A stretch of DNA of 64,000 nucleotides from Telmatactis stephensoni (GCA_029948255.1 JALIZF010001847.1:434001-498000), one strand, 5' to 3'. Counted from the stretch's first letter, positions 14,101 to 25,572 are shown. Notes: generated from the sequence alone by a model not told the origin. Program-made: numbers and translations.

Positions 14101-16017
14101 CTAGTGTATCCACTTAACCCTCGCAAGGGTCTATTGATCACCAGTTAAAATATCTTTTTGGTATTCAAAAGGGAAGTACTAGATTTTTAGCGTTCTTTTT
14201 AGGTGCCAGTGACGTCATCGACTTAACTCATGGATTCACTCCATACATTTCTTTGTATTTTGCAATCAAAATATCTCAGTGTAATTTTTTTCAATTGCAG
14301 ATCACTGACCATGCAATTAATCCTTGACACATTAACTGCAAGAAAACTTTTAAGCAAAATTATTAGAGCAGAAATGAATAGAATAATTCAAGTCATAAAA
14401 TACAAAGAAATGTATGGAGTAAATCCATGAGTTAAGTCGATGACGTCACTGACATCTAAAATGAACGCTAAAAATCTAGTACTTCCCTTTTGAATTCTAA
14501 AAAGATATTTTAACTGGTGATCAATAGTCCCTAGAAGATTTATTTCACAAAGTATCTGCTAAATAGAATTTCGCCGTTTTTTGATCAGAGTAGCACTTTA
14601 ACTCAAAATACCCCCTATAAACGAATTTGTCCTTAACTGCTGACACTACATCAAGGCCCATACCGTCCGCTATATCAAAGTTGATTTGTACTTTGTCAGA
14701 ATTAAAACTGTCCTACTTCTACTTACTTGGATAACGGACACCAGTACCACCCAGACCAGGTGGTGTCGGAGCTAGTTTTGAATCAGTTCCATTGGCACTG
14801 ATGCTGGCATTTTTCGCTTCTTGAGGTTGGTCATCTCGTTTGACTAGGAATTCAACAATGCATATCAAGTCATAACGCACGCAAAATACTAATTTAATCG
14901 CAAAATAATGAAACTTTAGTGTAGTTTTGCAGTGAAAATATCAGTTTGAATCTTTTTTTTAATAAAACGCATATTTCGATCATGCTTTGTGCATTACTTC
15001 AGCTAATGGTTTTTACAGGTGTATTAATGCTTATGTTTTCCAAAACATATATTCTTGTGTTAAAACGTGATAATACTGTCTTCATACTCAGTTAAATTAA
15101 CAAAAGAAGCAAATACAATTCTTGCTTAATTATTCGATTCATCAATTCAACTCGACTACTTTTAGGTGCCTGGAGAATTTCTACTCGAATTGAACCTTAA
15201 ACTCAAATTAATAGACGACTTCCTTCGTGATTTAGCAATACCAGTCATTGGAGCAAGGATGGCACAGTTGGTTAGTGCGCGGCCTTCGGTGCGAGAGGTC
15301 CCGAGTTCGATCCCCAGATCTCACATCCTTGTTTCGACTTTTTTCCTTTCCGTGTAGCTTTAATTAGCTTTAAATACCCTTAAAACGGAGCACTGATGGA
15401 AAGAGAGGGGTAGAATGAGCGCACCGTCAGCTTCCTGGGAGACTAGCTTATAGCTTTGCTTGTAGCTAAAGGAACTTTCGACGTTAAATACAGAGCTTTA
15501 CCTTTACCTTTACCTGTCCCTACTCAGTTTTCAAACTAGAGTTCTTAAGAAAATCCTTCTATTAAACTATTTTCACGAATGTCTTCGTCGAGTGTCTTGC
15601 GTAGACTTATAATCATCGCCAATTTTTTTTTTCAAGAAATGATATACATGTACACCTAAATACCTGTTTTCACGCACGCGTCACCCGCCTTGTACAAGAC
15701 TGTGTCAACATTGAAGCATGATCCAAATTTTCTCATTTATTTTCAGGAAACGATTCTGAAATTTTCTATTTAGAGTCTTCATAACAAAAAAAATCAGCTA
15801 AAACTAAATCTGAGCTTAAAATGAAATACATCAGTGTTAAGTGAACCGCCGCGCCTTAAAAATCGAACTGAGCTGAAGCTATGATTTACAATTTCAAATG
15901 AGCATATCGAAGTACTGACTTACCTCTTTTTAGAGTTTTCTCATGAATTTTAAAAGGTATTCCATCAACTTCAAAAACCACAATCCAAGCAAGCAAAAAT
16001 GCAAGGACTCCTTTCAT
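2200..16017 (-). CDS. Gene A: secreted F5/8C + fucolectin-like protein with Gly-Met-Gln repeats
   Basis: Twenty exons join in frame into about 1,519 residues: 16017-15924, 14843-14727, 13996-13823, 13686-13553, 13002-12852, 12467-12366, 12109-11792, 11413-9935, 9403-9279, 9174-9151, 8033-7958, 7570-7386, 6784-6653, 6309-6099, 4444-4320, 3700-3619, 3499-3392, 3316-3209, 3140-2385 and 2258-2200. Order of parts: signal peptide (starts [15 protein letters not shown]), furin-like LKRVKR near residues 28-34, F5/8 type C domain (about 71-223), fucolectin-like domain (about 224-363), a Gln-rich segment, [10 protein letters not shown] repeats, about 26 copies of [11 protein letters not shown] (about 567-853), lysine-rich helical exons (about 899-1100), then 18-residue [18 protein letters not shown] repeats and a basic end SRRKKRSF. 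The lectin-type domains suggest carbohydrate or surface binding, and the repeats suggest a structural or elastic extracellular role. The role is inferred. I recognise no named orthologue. If the last donor is skipped, the protein instead ends ITQMF at 2365. Confidence 0.85.
2585..3075 (-). repeat. 54-bp coding minisatellite in gene A exon 19
   Basis: About eight near-identical 54-bp units encode 18-residue repeats of the [18 protein letters not shown] type, with degenerate copies on both sides. The differences are mostly third-position changes plus a few substitutions, which suggests recent expansion or homogenisation. Long open frames on the opposite strand here are a by-product of the periodic sequence. 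Confidence 0.9.
3209..3499 (-). repeat. Tandem duplicated 108-bp exons in gene A
   Basis: Exons 3209-3316 and 3392-3499 are both 108 bp, phase 1-1, and encode almost the same 36 residues (starting [15 protein letters not shown]). The start of exon 2385-3140 is a third version. The introns after the first two copies are also alike, sharing AAAGCAATATCA and TTTAAATATATCTG. The duplication unit was therefore an exon plus an intron. Confidence 0.85.
4512..4658. repeat. Foldback MITE in a gene A intron
   Basis: The inverted arms are built from TGGTAAT, GAGTGCAATTTGGTCT and ATCATAC on the left, with the inverse GTATGATTTCAGACC and ATTACCA on the right. An inner GTGATTACAAAATTGCA arm is also present. 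It is non-coding and lies between exons 4444-4320 and 6309-6099. Confidence 0.6.
7680..7872. repeat. GGGAAGGA microsatellite
   Basis: A nearly pure run of the 8-bp unit GGGAAGGA, about two dozen copies, lies in the gene A intron between exons 7570-7386 and 8033-7958. It is open in several frames on both strands only because it is simple purine sequence. Confidence 0.95.
8309..8372 (+). repeat. tRNA-derived SINE fragment
   Basis: It shows a tRNA-like A box (TTAGCATAATGGTAAGTCA) and a B box (GGGCTTCGATTCTC) about 40 bp apart, but no credible acceptor stem. It is best read as a tRNA-derived SINE head in an intron of gene A. Confidence 0.5.
9945..10805 (-). repeat. 33-bp coding minisatellite ([11 protein letters not shown])n in gene A
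   Basis: About 26 head-to-tail 33-bp units encode the 11-residue repeat [11 protein letters not shown]. Val/Ala and rare Leu or Phe variants occur at one position. Higher-order similarity among neighbouring units suggests unequal exchange. It sits inside the 1,479-bp exon 9935-11413. Confidence 0.95.
11596..11676 (+). repeat. SINE tail fragment
   Basis: It shares AATGAGCGCACCGTC and a GACGT.AAAT...CTTTACC tail with the SINE at 15251-15515. It is probably a truncated copy of the same family, just outside the exon starting at 11792. Confidence 0.5.
14131..14527. repeat. 397-bp foldback element in gene A intron
   Basis: The ends CTATTGATCACCAGTTAAAA and, inverted, TTTTAACTGGTGATCAATAG enclose near-perfect arms of about 145 bp. 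Within them are GTACTAGATTTTTAGCG and GACGTCATCGACTTAACTCA. About 110 bp of unique loop separates the arms. It is a non-autonomous DNA element between the linker exon and the first F5/8C exon. Confidence 0.8.
15251..15515 (+). repeat. tRNA-derived SINE
   Basis: The head looks like a tRNA: A box TGGCACAGTTGGTTAGTGCG, B box GAGTTCGATCCCC, and complementary AAGGATG/CATCCTT ends. A tRNA-unrelated body and a repeated TTTACC tail follow. It lies in the first intron of gene A. The body and tail make it a SINE rather than a working tRNA gene. Confidence 0.7.
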
Positions 16018-17764
16018 GTTCAACCCTTCTGAATTAAACCCGAAGGAAATACATCGGCGAGTGGTCTTGCCTTGTGCTTTGCCGAATCCCTCTAGACTTT
16101 AACAAGCTGCAAACAAATAGCTGGCTTCTGCAGGTAGACTCGTTAATATTTAATGCAGAAATTTGTGAATGAACGCTTGTTGTTGCTTCGTACCAGCCAA
16201 TAAGAAGAACGCTTTGAAACGTGGTATAGAATGACTATCGATCCTAGAAGGATGCAGAAAACTTGTTTCGGAGCGTGGAAAAGGCATGATCTGTCTTATA
16301 TCAGGGCGATCGCACAATGAACTTGCACTGATGCATTCCAAGCCCCAGAATTTCTTTTGTAAAGAAAGATTATTGAAAGGAAGTACTAAGTCCTTCAACA
16401 ATATGATTTGAGATCTTTAAAACTAAGTCTCAAATTGGAGGCAATTTTGCAAGTGCTCTTTCATTTGCCAAATGTGTTGAAATGTCTAGTTTGAAGTGCA
16501 TTCCAGTGAAAGAATCATTTAAAACACCCAGCTTTTCTTCAACGTGACAATATGCTTTGGTATATGCTGGGACATGCATTGTGAAAGGTTTTTGTTTACT
16601 TACTTCAATCAGGGTGCAGTTCTTTTGAACTGGCCATGAAACAGTATAGTGATAAATGGGTTGAATTTACGCTATAATTTATCTTTTTCCTCCTTTTCTG
16701 TAGCACTCCAATTTTTCCTGTTCCAATTTCATCCACATTTTTAAAGAATACAGTGAGTACTAAATTTTAATCAATCGCAGTCATATTGTAATAGGGGAAT
16801 GGTAAATGTTTTTAAAGCAGTGTTTTCTAAAATTGACGTCCTAGTATAGAAACATAATTTATTGTTTGTTCGATTCGCAATGACATGGTACATTATGCAC
16901 TTGCCTCGATGTCGTATTTATAGTATTCAAAGAAGCCCCAGTAAAAACGGTAAGTAATAAAGAAGTAATGGTTATCATGTCCTTAAAATCATAAATGATT
17001 TTTCAACAAAGTGGTATATGTTTAATTGCATTAAAGCTGAATATCTTACTCTGTGCGTTCGGGCACTACTACGATTGGTTGAGTTGGGCCGATATTGTGC
17101 AACTAGGCCTACTTTAGTTGAACTCAGTTTCCGTGTGGCGTACAAAATTGCTGCAACTCAGTAGATGCAAGAAAAGTTCGGCATATAACTAATCAATTTG
17201 GAACAGCTGGGTTTAGGATTTAGACTGATCTACTATAGCTTGCAATAAAATAATTTTGCCGGGACGACACATAGAAAATACGGCATTTCATTCCAGTCCT
17301 TAGGATTTTGCCAAGGCTTTGAAAAAGATGTCATCATGAAATCTCTGAGGACTGAAATGAAATGCCGTATTTACTATATGTCGTCCCGACAAAATTATTT
17401 TATTGTACTGATAAAAAGCAACAAATTTCAAGAATATAATATCAATGGAATCCCAAACAGAACGTAAATATCCTTCAAGTTGAAGTCATTATTGCAGATT
17501 TTCCTCGTGTCTTGAGAGTTTTCTACTTTGGTGCAATACAAGCTTAGACACACTGACACCATGGTCCAATTTAACCCATGACTGAATAAAAGTCACAGGT
17601 ACCAGAATGAGCAAGAACAGTGAAGTACCTGTTGTAGCGACCAATCATACGGGACTATTGTTTACTCTAACCAAACACGCCCTTAACGAGGTTCTGACAT
17701 TTGGTCTTCAATTTCTCCAGAATTCTCGTTCTCTCGTAGATTTTGCTGTCATCTAAAGCAAAAG
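16018..17764. other. Divergent intergenic region between genes A and B
   Basis: Genes A (-) and B (+) start at opposite ends of this stretch, so it should hold both promoters. I see no clear TATA box and no other gene. A foldback element occupies 17243-17405. Confidence 0.5.
17243..17405. repeat. Foldback MITE upstream of gene B
   Basis: The end CAATAAAATAATTTTG is mirrored at the right as CAAAATTATTTTATTG. The arms also contain CGGGACGACA and ATACGGCATTTCATT with their inverses. It is a hairpin element of about 160 bp without coding sequence, about 360 bp from the gene B start. Confidence 0.8.
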
Positions 17765-20515
17765 ATGAAAGTTATTTGTGCAGTTTCGTTTACGGTGGTT
17801 TTTGCATTGGTGGTGCTTTCCGCTTCGGCCAATGGTATGTGTTTCATGAGTTTAAGGCTCTAATGTACTTGTGAAATCATTCAATAATCACTGCGGTTAC
17901 ACGCTTGAGTGGACTTTGATAACCGAAGTATCAAAATAGAACATCATTTTTATCGAAATCTTGAATACCTTATACAACTACACGAAATCGGCTCTTCATC
18001 ACAATCCAAATACTGTAATTCTGTTGTTATTGACCATATTACTTCAAAATGTTTTTGACACCTTAAAGAATACAATCATTTAGGTGCATATTGGCAGAGG
18101 GAATCACTGCCTAAGGATACAACTTGCTAACCTAAAATACCTATTGTCTTTTTCCATAATGTCTGAATCTAATGATGAAAGTCGTCGGATCCAAGGACAA
18201 CAAGTCCGGGATAACAATGATTGGCGAGCAATACTATTTTTGTTTTGTACATCAATATTCAGTTTTTCACCAAATAAACATTCTGAACACTTATCTTCGC
18301 AAATATTTTATTAGATTTTCTACAAGGGTTGTCGTGAGTTGTGGCTTAGCTGAAGTCACGTTTATTATAGCTCAATCTTCAATTTTGACTAGCCAAAATG
18401 AATCAATCAGTTTTCTCAATTCTTATTGGTTACGGAATAAAAAAGCCACTTAGGTGTTTCCTGCGGTTTGAGTTCACGTGCGCTTTGCGTAAATGTGCAA
18501 AACTCGTGCCACTCTGTACAGATGTAATAAAGCAAGAAGTCATTCCCGTTGTCATCAAATTATTATATTTCTAAGTGAAATTTACTTTCTCATAGCTTGC
18601 AGACCTTGCGTGAGTTGATAGCTGAGTATTCTTTTGACTTTTGTTCACAGCTACCATGCCACTTGAATACTGTGATTTATTTAATCATGAATAGTTCCGA
18701 TACAGACTGATACACAGCTGCCTCCGGGTTATTAGGTTTAGAAAAAAAGTTAACAAAAGGCTGCTTTATGTAAACATGGATTCAGTATTTTGCTCGCAAT
18801 CATAAAACCTGGTTAATGGCATCATTAAGGGTACCGCGTTTGCATGAGCGATTTCGTCCCGGCTGAGTTCATCACGTGACAAGTTTCAGCCATAGAAAGC
18901 CTAATGTAAACGTAACAAAGATTCAATAAAGCAAGAAGTCATTCCCGTTGTCATCAAATTATTATATTTTTAAGTGAAGTTTACTTTCTCATAGTAATAA
19001 TGTAAACGTACCTGATTCTTTTGCCGGTCTCCATGTTAACGTCTAATGCGAAAATCATGTCAACGAACTCAGCCAGAAACGAAACCGCCCATGTAAACCC
19101 ACTCTAAGGTTTTGTGTACTTGTCTGCATAGTATGCTGTAAGCTCTAATCTATGGGCGTTTTCCATTTAGTGGAACCAACCGGCCAGAACGGCCAGTTCT
19201 TAAATGGTGTATGTCAATTCCTAGCTCTAGCTTGAAATCAGTGCTAAGAAATCAGGCCGTTCTGGCCGGTTGGTTCCACTAAATGGAAGACACCCTGTTT
19301 ATTCACAGTTCCGAACTGCAAAAATTGTTACAAAGTTCTAAATACCGACATCAAGAATGCAGCTAAGAAAAGCATGACTGCCGTCGTACGGGCTGGATTG
19401 GATCTCACTAAAATGCGTGACGATTTTGCTGACCAGCAATTGAACCTCGAACATAACCTTAAAAAGGCCAAAGCAATGTCCAAGGTCATCAAAACAAATA
19501 TCAAAAAAGCTATTCAAGAAATCGCTGCTATCCTCGAAGAAGCAACCCAAAAAGCTAAAGAGAAGATGAATGAAGTCTCAGGTTGTTATATTGCACTACA
19601 TATCCTAAACAATAAAATACAATCAAAAACATCGTAGTACATAGCTCCAACGAACAATACTTTTATCATTCTGAATATGGCATAAGCTATGCAACATGTC
19701 AAGATTAAAAGTGTTATTCGTCTATTTAAACGTTAAAAATACAATCATGTACAATAATCACTTTCCCCAAAGATGATGGAGATAGCTGGGTTAGTTTGAA
19801 ACTACTAAGCTTTATCGAGTTTCGATAAGAAACCGTACAAATTGTTAGATAATCAAGAGACAACCAACTAAAAACCTAAAATTACTTTCCAGGGATACAA
19901 ATGTGTTTCTAAAATTCTGAGAGTATCTAAAAAATAAAGCAGATTTTCACGATGTTGCTTTATTGAACTGATGTGGATTGAATAACCGGCCGGCGTTTAC
20001 GATGTAATGACTTTTTTATTCTAATAAACATGCTTTCAATGTTTTTGCCCTTTGCAGTTGCATCTGACGCTCTTGGGGAAATAGAGAAAGAGGTCGACAC
20101 CAAGAAAATAAAGGACAAAGCCAAAGCTCTCCGTGCCATGATACTAAAAGGCAAATCACTTAATTCCAAACAGAGAGACGTCATAAATGAGAATGGGGTG
20201 ATTGCCAAATTAAACGCTGCAAAGATTCTTGCAAAGGCAAACGCAAAAATGAAGGAGAAGAAAATCGAGGAGAAGAAGGCCGTTGTCAGGGATGATATCG
20301 CTAGACTGGAGGATGACATGTCCACAGCAGAGAACCAACTCGATAGAGAAGAACAACTGGAAGTACAAAATGAAAGGGAAGCAAGAAGCAAGATCCAAGA
20401 GGCTGTGAAGCACAACAATGCTGCATTAAGTAAGGCCAAGAAATTCTTGATTAGCGTTGAGGAAGGAATCCAAAAGTTTCATGAAGACATCAAACAAGTT
20501 CCATTGTCAAGATAA
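17765..20515 (+). CDS. Gene B: small secreted lysine-rich coiled-coil protein
   Basis: Three exons, 17765-17834, 19309-19581 and 20058-20515, give 266 residues; both introns are phase 1 with consensus GT-AG sites. Residues 1-22 are a signal peptide (starts MKVICAVSFTVVF). Exon 2 begins with a CxxC pair (PNCKNC, Cys27 and Cys30). The rest is highly charged, Lys/Glu/Ala-rich and predicted helical, with long heptad-like stretches in residues 60-260. AATAAA near 20687 fits as a poly(A) signal. The C-terminal 100 residues align by eye with the end of gene C (AKI.A, STE..L, E.EA..KI..A, N..AL), with introns at matching places, so the two are paralogues. No known family is recognised. The role, perhaps extracellular matrix or secretion, is inferred from the signal peptide and neighbours only. 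Confidence 0.85.
18527..18998. repeat. Pair of about 72-bp direct repeats in gene B intron 1
   Basis: Two near-identical segments, 18527-18598 and 18926-18997, both contain AATAAAGCAAGAAGTCATTC and ATCAAATTATTATATTT and end TTTACTTTCTCATAG. They are about 400 bp apart in intron 1 of gene B. They could be two insertions of one element or a local duplication. Confidence 0.7.
18826..19110. repeat. Probable degraded MITE in gene B intron 1
   Basis: GCATGAGCGATTTCGTCCCG with GGCTGAGTTC near the left is matched by the imperfect inverse GAACTCAGCC...CGAAACCGCCCATG near the right. The arms are diverged, so the limits are uncertain. Confidence 0.4.
19154..19295. repeat. MITE family 1, copy 1
   Basis: Hairpin with TTCCATTTAGTGGAACCAAC and its inverse GTTGGTTCCACTAAATGGAA; the inner arms hold GGCCAGAACGGCC. 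The same element is at 54160-54300 with the same internal AATTCCTAGCTCT/GATTCCTAGCTCT segment. This copy ends only 13 bp before exon 2 of gene B. Confidence 0.85.
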
Positions 20516-22037
20516 AGCGAATGTATACGACTGAACTTCAGTCAAACCTTGCAGAAATTGTACCTAAAGTGAAAATTACCACGATCGTTGTAAGTTGGGA
20601 ATTTCACAGAAATGCTGATTATAAGTTAATCTTTTAGAAAGAAGAGCAAAGGCTGTATTGTATTTACGATTTCAGTGATATTTCAATAAAGATTTTATAC
20701 GAAAACGACTTTGATAAAATTCTCTTGGGAAATATATGAAAGAAATATGAAAGAAATCTCAATGCAACTGAAATTTTAATTGAAGGTTGGACTATATTTT
20801 GGGAAATGAATTGGAAAGAGTGATCTATTATGTCTGTTAGAAACCAAGGTTTGATTATGAATTGGAAAATTCCCGTAACATGCAGGACTGATTACAAGCC
20901 TCACAATTATATTACGATCATTCACAAGTCCTGAAGGTCAATGAATAGTTTGTACAAATTTTATCGTTATGAGTTTGGGGGACGCATTATTGGGGAGGGG
21001 GAGGGAGAGGGGGGGGGGGGGGGGGGGAATCGTGTTGCAACGCCCAGCCGTATAACGCACAGGTACCTTTTAGGGATCATTTTCAAAATTTCCGACGAGC
21101 ATCCCCAACCTTGTATATATAAGACACAGGACATATATCTATAGGGACATTCTGAATGTGCAATTGAATTTAAAGCTAGTTTGGTTATAATTAGCTTCAT
21201 CGTCAACCATGTGAAAGAAAATGCCCGTTGTACTACAAATTCGTGAAATAAAGTACAAATTCGTGAAATAAAGCATTCTGAATGGCCAAATGAATTTGAA
21301 GGTTAGTTTGGTTAGCGATAACAAACTTCATAATTGAACACGTCAGAAAATACCCGGTCCACGAAACAAAGTACAAATTCGTGAAATATAGCATTTCGAA
21401 TGCTCAACTGAATTCAAAGTTAGTTTGGTTAGCATGTAAAAGCTTCATCGTCAACCACCACGTGCAGGAAATGAAGTGCAAACTCACGAAATAATGCATT
21501 CTAAATGGATAATCAATACTTAACCGCAATCAAAACTTTGACTGAACTTTCTACTTAAACAGCCTTTCAAGAACTTGAAAATGCATGAAAAATGAGTTCA
21601 ATTCGAACAGCTATATAAGCAACGTAATTATTAAGTGCTTAATGATAAGAAGCTCATGCAATTAAGAAGTGTCACAGTCACTAGTTATATAGTTATGTCT
21701 AAGTATCTTCTAGACTAAGAAACAGTCAACATCTGATGCAAAAGTACGGGCTTTTTTTCTGGTAGTCTCTAATGGATCGTAATTGTTTAACATTACTGAC
21801 CCTTTTAAGCACGTCTTTGACATCCACTCCCGCCGAGAATACGTATTTACAGACAGCTATGTACGCTCCAGTGAAACCACCTTCAAAAACTATTAGCCTC
21901 TGGGTATAAAGTAATTTATGTATCAAGAAATAATATCAAGTGCTTAGGTTTTGAGGAGAGTGTTTTGTCTTTCGTCTAAAAGGGTCTTGATGAAGGGCTA
22001 CAGAGTTCTGTATGACATTCCAGTCTATCGATTAAAA
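20516..22037. other. Intergenic region between gene B and the TGF-beta gene
   Basis: This holds the 3' end of gene B, a poly(G) run at about 21008-21027 followed by a repeat (CAGGTACCTTTTAGGGATCA and GAGCATCCCCAACC) also seen around 45300, and short diverged direct repeats at 21240-21500 (ACAAATTCGTGAAATA, GTTAGTTTGGTTAGC). I see no gene. Confidence 0.5.
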
Positions 22038-23929
22038 ATGATCTCCAAAAGCGCACTGCTGGTTGTTGTACTAGTACTTCTGCCAGCTTGCCTGAGCGGT
22101 AATGGTGGTATCGATTCGGCCAATATTACAAAAGTACAAAAAGAGATTTTAAAGTTTCTGGACCTACCTGAAGGACTTCATGAAGCACTAGATCATGGCA
22201 GGCGCCACTCTGTACCACAGTTCATGAAAGATCTGTATCGCAACAAAATTCAGAATCGACATACTCTCTTTAACGCTCCAGTTCAAAGTCAACAAGACAT
22301 GATTCGGATTTTCTTCCCAAAAGGTTGGTATCGATATAAGCTGTAAATAACCTTTGCACTCACTGGCAAAAAAGTCAAAATCTTACGATCATACGATGAT
22401 TTTAGGAAGGGCTAAACACCCATTGATGTTAATGTTTGTTAGAGAAAAAGAAAGCGAGCAAACTAATATCGTCTGCGTGGGTGTTAGAATGAAACAGTAT
22501 TTATAGAATACAGTTGTAACATTCATAAACGCATTAAATAACTGAGGACTTTGCCCTTCGTAGTAGTGAAATAATGCGTAAACGTGTGAATTCTTGTCGA
22601 TAAGTTCAAGCAGAATGATTTATTACTAATTGAACGAATTTACAGACAGTATCAATTCAGTTGTATTGGTTAAACGTTATTTCTTACTTGTTGTACACAT
22701 GGAACGAATTCATAATTGGACTAAGACAATCTTATTTTAATCCCTTATTTTTAAGAGAAAAGATGGAAGAGAATAAAAAAGGGAAATCTAATAATCATGT
22801 AATTCATGGCTGGTTTATTTTGTCATAGATGGTTGTATGTCCCAGTAAATCAAAAACCATAGCTTTTCTTTTTTTATCTTTGATTATGATACTTTTTAAG
22901 ATTATTTAAGCAGATATCAAGGAGGGTCTCTTAATGTTATTAAGAAAAAAACTGATAAGGGTTGATAACTGACAACGAAGCAGAATCCAATAACTACTTC
23001 AAACGGCGACAACGAATCGTTCGAATCTGAAGGTTTCTAACTTCCCCTCGGCACCTAAGACTTGTTCGTTACAGCCAAACTAACCCCTGGATTTGTGGTT
23101 AGGTGTAAAAAAGGGGGAGGAGTCGGAGGACTTTCCGTTCACGAATACTAGATTCAAATGCAACAGCTGTTCACGATACATTTTTACACGCAACATTTTG
23201 GACAGTGAATTAATGATCACGGCAACCGTCCAATTAAGTACCTTTTTTCCTGGCGGCAAGGTGCATCAAACATTAAACTCCAGACACTGTTTCTATTAAT
23301 TTGATTGGCTGCATTCTAGTAATACACTGAATAGCATGGAACAAACATTTAATATGTATTATCATTTTATAACACCAGTGTATTGCTGTAAAAGATTACA
23401 GATGAACCATACTTTACTGAAACGACTTGTTGCATCATAAAGATGATATTACACGAGACGATTTGCAACGACGATTTTTCGCGCAAGGCTGAATTGATGA
23501 CAAGTAACATACCTCACGGAACGATTTTTAGCCCAAAGTTTTGCTTCGACAACATGTTGCAAGGTTTTGAATTGACGTCAAAAACTTACAGCCCAAAATG
23601 ATGAGCTTGACCTAAGTTGTACGGGCGTTGCGCTTAGACAAAATCTGATGACAAAAATAAACGAAAAAAAAACCCCGAAAAAAAACCTCGGAAAAAAAAA
23701 AAAAACGAAAAGCAAAAGCAAAAGCAAAAAGCAAAAAGTGAGTTTTAAAGTCCGATTTATATAACCGACAAAAACAGAAGCGCAACCAAGAAACTCAGTA
23801 TGCATTACTGAATCAGGAAGGTGTAACTGAATTCCAAAAGACAAGCAATATTACTAATGAGTACTAGATCACTGAGTCTGAGTATGTTGCTTGTGCTTAT
23901 GCTTATGCGGTTACTGTTGAATAAACAAA

Positions 23930-24760
23930 ACTGCTAATGAGCAGGACATTACTGAGTCTGCGTATGTTGCTTGTGCTTATGCTTATGTCACAAGTGAAAA
24001 GACAAGAACTGCTAATGAGCAGGACATTACTGAGTCTGCGTAAGACAAGAACTGCTAATGAGCAGGACATTACTGAGTCTGCGTATGTTGCTTGTGCTTA
24101 TGCTTATGTCACTAGTGAAAAGACAAGAACTGCTAATGAGCAGGACATTACTGAGTCTACGGATGTTGCTTGTGCTTATGCTTATGTCACTAGTGAAAAG
24201 ACAAGAACTGCTAATGAGCAGGACATTACTGAGTCTGTATATGTTGCTGTTGCTTATGCTTATGTCACTAGTGAAAAGACAAGAACTGCTAATGAGCAGG
24301 ACATTACTGAGTCTGCGTATGTTGCTTGTGCTTATGCTTATGTCACTAGTGAAAAGACAAGAACTGCTAATGAGCAGGACATTACTGAGTCTGCGTATGT
24401 TGCTTGTGTTTATGCTTATGTCACTAGTGAAAAGACAAGAACTGCTAATGAGCAGGACATTACTGAGTCTGCATATGTTGCTGTTGCTTATGCTTATGTC
24501 GCTAGTGAAAAGACAAGAACTGCTAATGAGCAGGACATTACTGAGTCTGCGTATGTTGCTTGTGCTTATGCTTATGTCACTAGTGAAAAGACAAGAACTG
24601 CTAATGAGCAGGACATTACTGAGTCTGCGTATGTTGCTTGTACTTATGCTTATGTCGCTAGTGAAAAGACAAGAACTGCTAATGAGCAGTACATTACTGA
24701 GTCTGGGTATGATGCATGGGTTTGGTATGCTTATGTCACTAGTTTGAACCAGGAAACTAC
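23930..24760. repeat. 78-bp minisatellite, about eleven units
   Basis: Units of 78 bp start with ACTGCTAATGAGCAGGACAT and contain TTGCTTGTGCTTATGCTTAT. One unit near 24009-24052 is shortened. Because 78 is divisible by three, the array is open in two plus-strand frames and one minus-strand frame. It lies in the TGF-beta gene intron. The unit resembles the inside and end of the MITE at 26044-26297 (GCTTATG repeats, CTAGTGTGAACCAG), so it may be an amplified MITE piece. Coding use is not supported. Confidence 0.9.
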
Positions 24761-24783
24761 ATACCAACAGCAGACTGAAGGAA

Positions 24784-25183
24784 AATACTACTCATTCGCA
24801 GTGATTGTCTGTTTTCTCACCTATGCGATACATGGGATACTGAGGCCCCAAATCCAAACTCAAACGTTTTGCATTTAAAAACGCATAGGTCTCGATGCAT
24901 TTTAGTTTCTCTCAAGAACAAAAACTGATTAAAAAGTGCATCTTGAAATCTATCCAGAATTAAAAACTAACCACACCCTATTTCCATTGTTTAATGTAGG
25001 TTTTGAATTTCGGGGGAAGACCCGGGACAGGTTTTGAATTTTGAATTCAAGACCTGCATCAGGTTTTTTACCAAGTTACTAGTCATGCTATACACATATT
25101 ACACACATTTGAGAAGTTTTACCTTCAATGCACTGCATTTGAGATTTTAGACACACACTAGAAGTCAGAAAGTCTTAAAATTT
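24784..25183. repeat. 400-bp direct repeat, copy 1
   Basis: The segment from AATACTACTCATTCGCAG to GTCTTAAAATTT recurs, apparently without a difference, at 25610-26009. It starts shortly after the 78-bp array. It has no recognisable coding sequence and no TG...CA ends. Confidence 0.9.
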
Positions 25184-25234
25184 AAGGAATTGACTATTCT
25201 GATCTTTAAAAAATCGCAAAGATATCTTACGCAT

Positions 25235-25310
25235 CGACCCTACCGAGCCTCGAACCCTCAACTCGTTGAATCTTAATCCATTCACTTACCACTATGCTAT
25301 CCGGTAAATC
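25235..25310 (-). repeat. tRNA-like SINE fragment
   Basis: On the minus strand there is an A-box-like TAGCATAGTGGTAAGTGAA and a B-box-like GGGTTCGAGGCT. No full cloverleaf is evident. It lies between the two 400-bp repeats. Confidence 0.45.
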
Positions 25311-25572
25311 GTTGACTATGATGGAATTTTAAGAAGCTTTATCTCAACACACATTTTGTAAATTAGTATTCAAAATCCCCTCTGGGAATTACTAATTAAC
25401 GTATTGTATTGTATTGTATTTTAGCTATTGTTCGACGTTAATTTAATGCAAATATAAATCACTCGATATAACTTGGATTTGATACTATAACTCAAATCCG
25501 ATGATTTGAGTTCTTATTTCCAGAATTTTTGCATTGAAACAATAAAAATAGGGTTTGGTTAGTTTTTAAACC

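Noticed and set aside
15251..15330. Possible tRNA gene
   Set aside because: It has A and B boxes and complementary ends, but a SINE body and TTTACC tail follow and the arms do not make a clean cloverleaf.
23937..24878. 313-codon plus-strand frame and 246-codon minus-strand frame
   Set aside because: Produced by the 78-bp minisatellite, with no splice context or known domain. Coding use was not supported.
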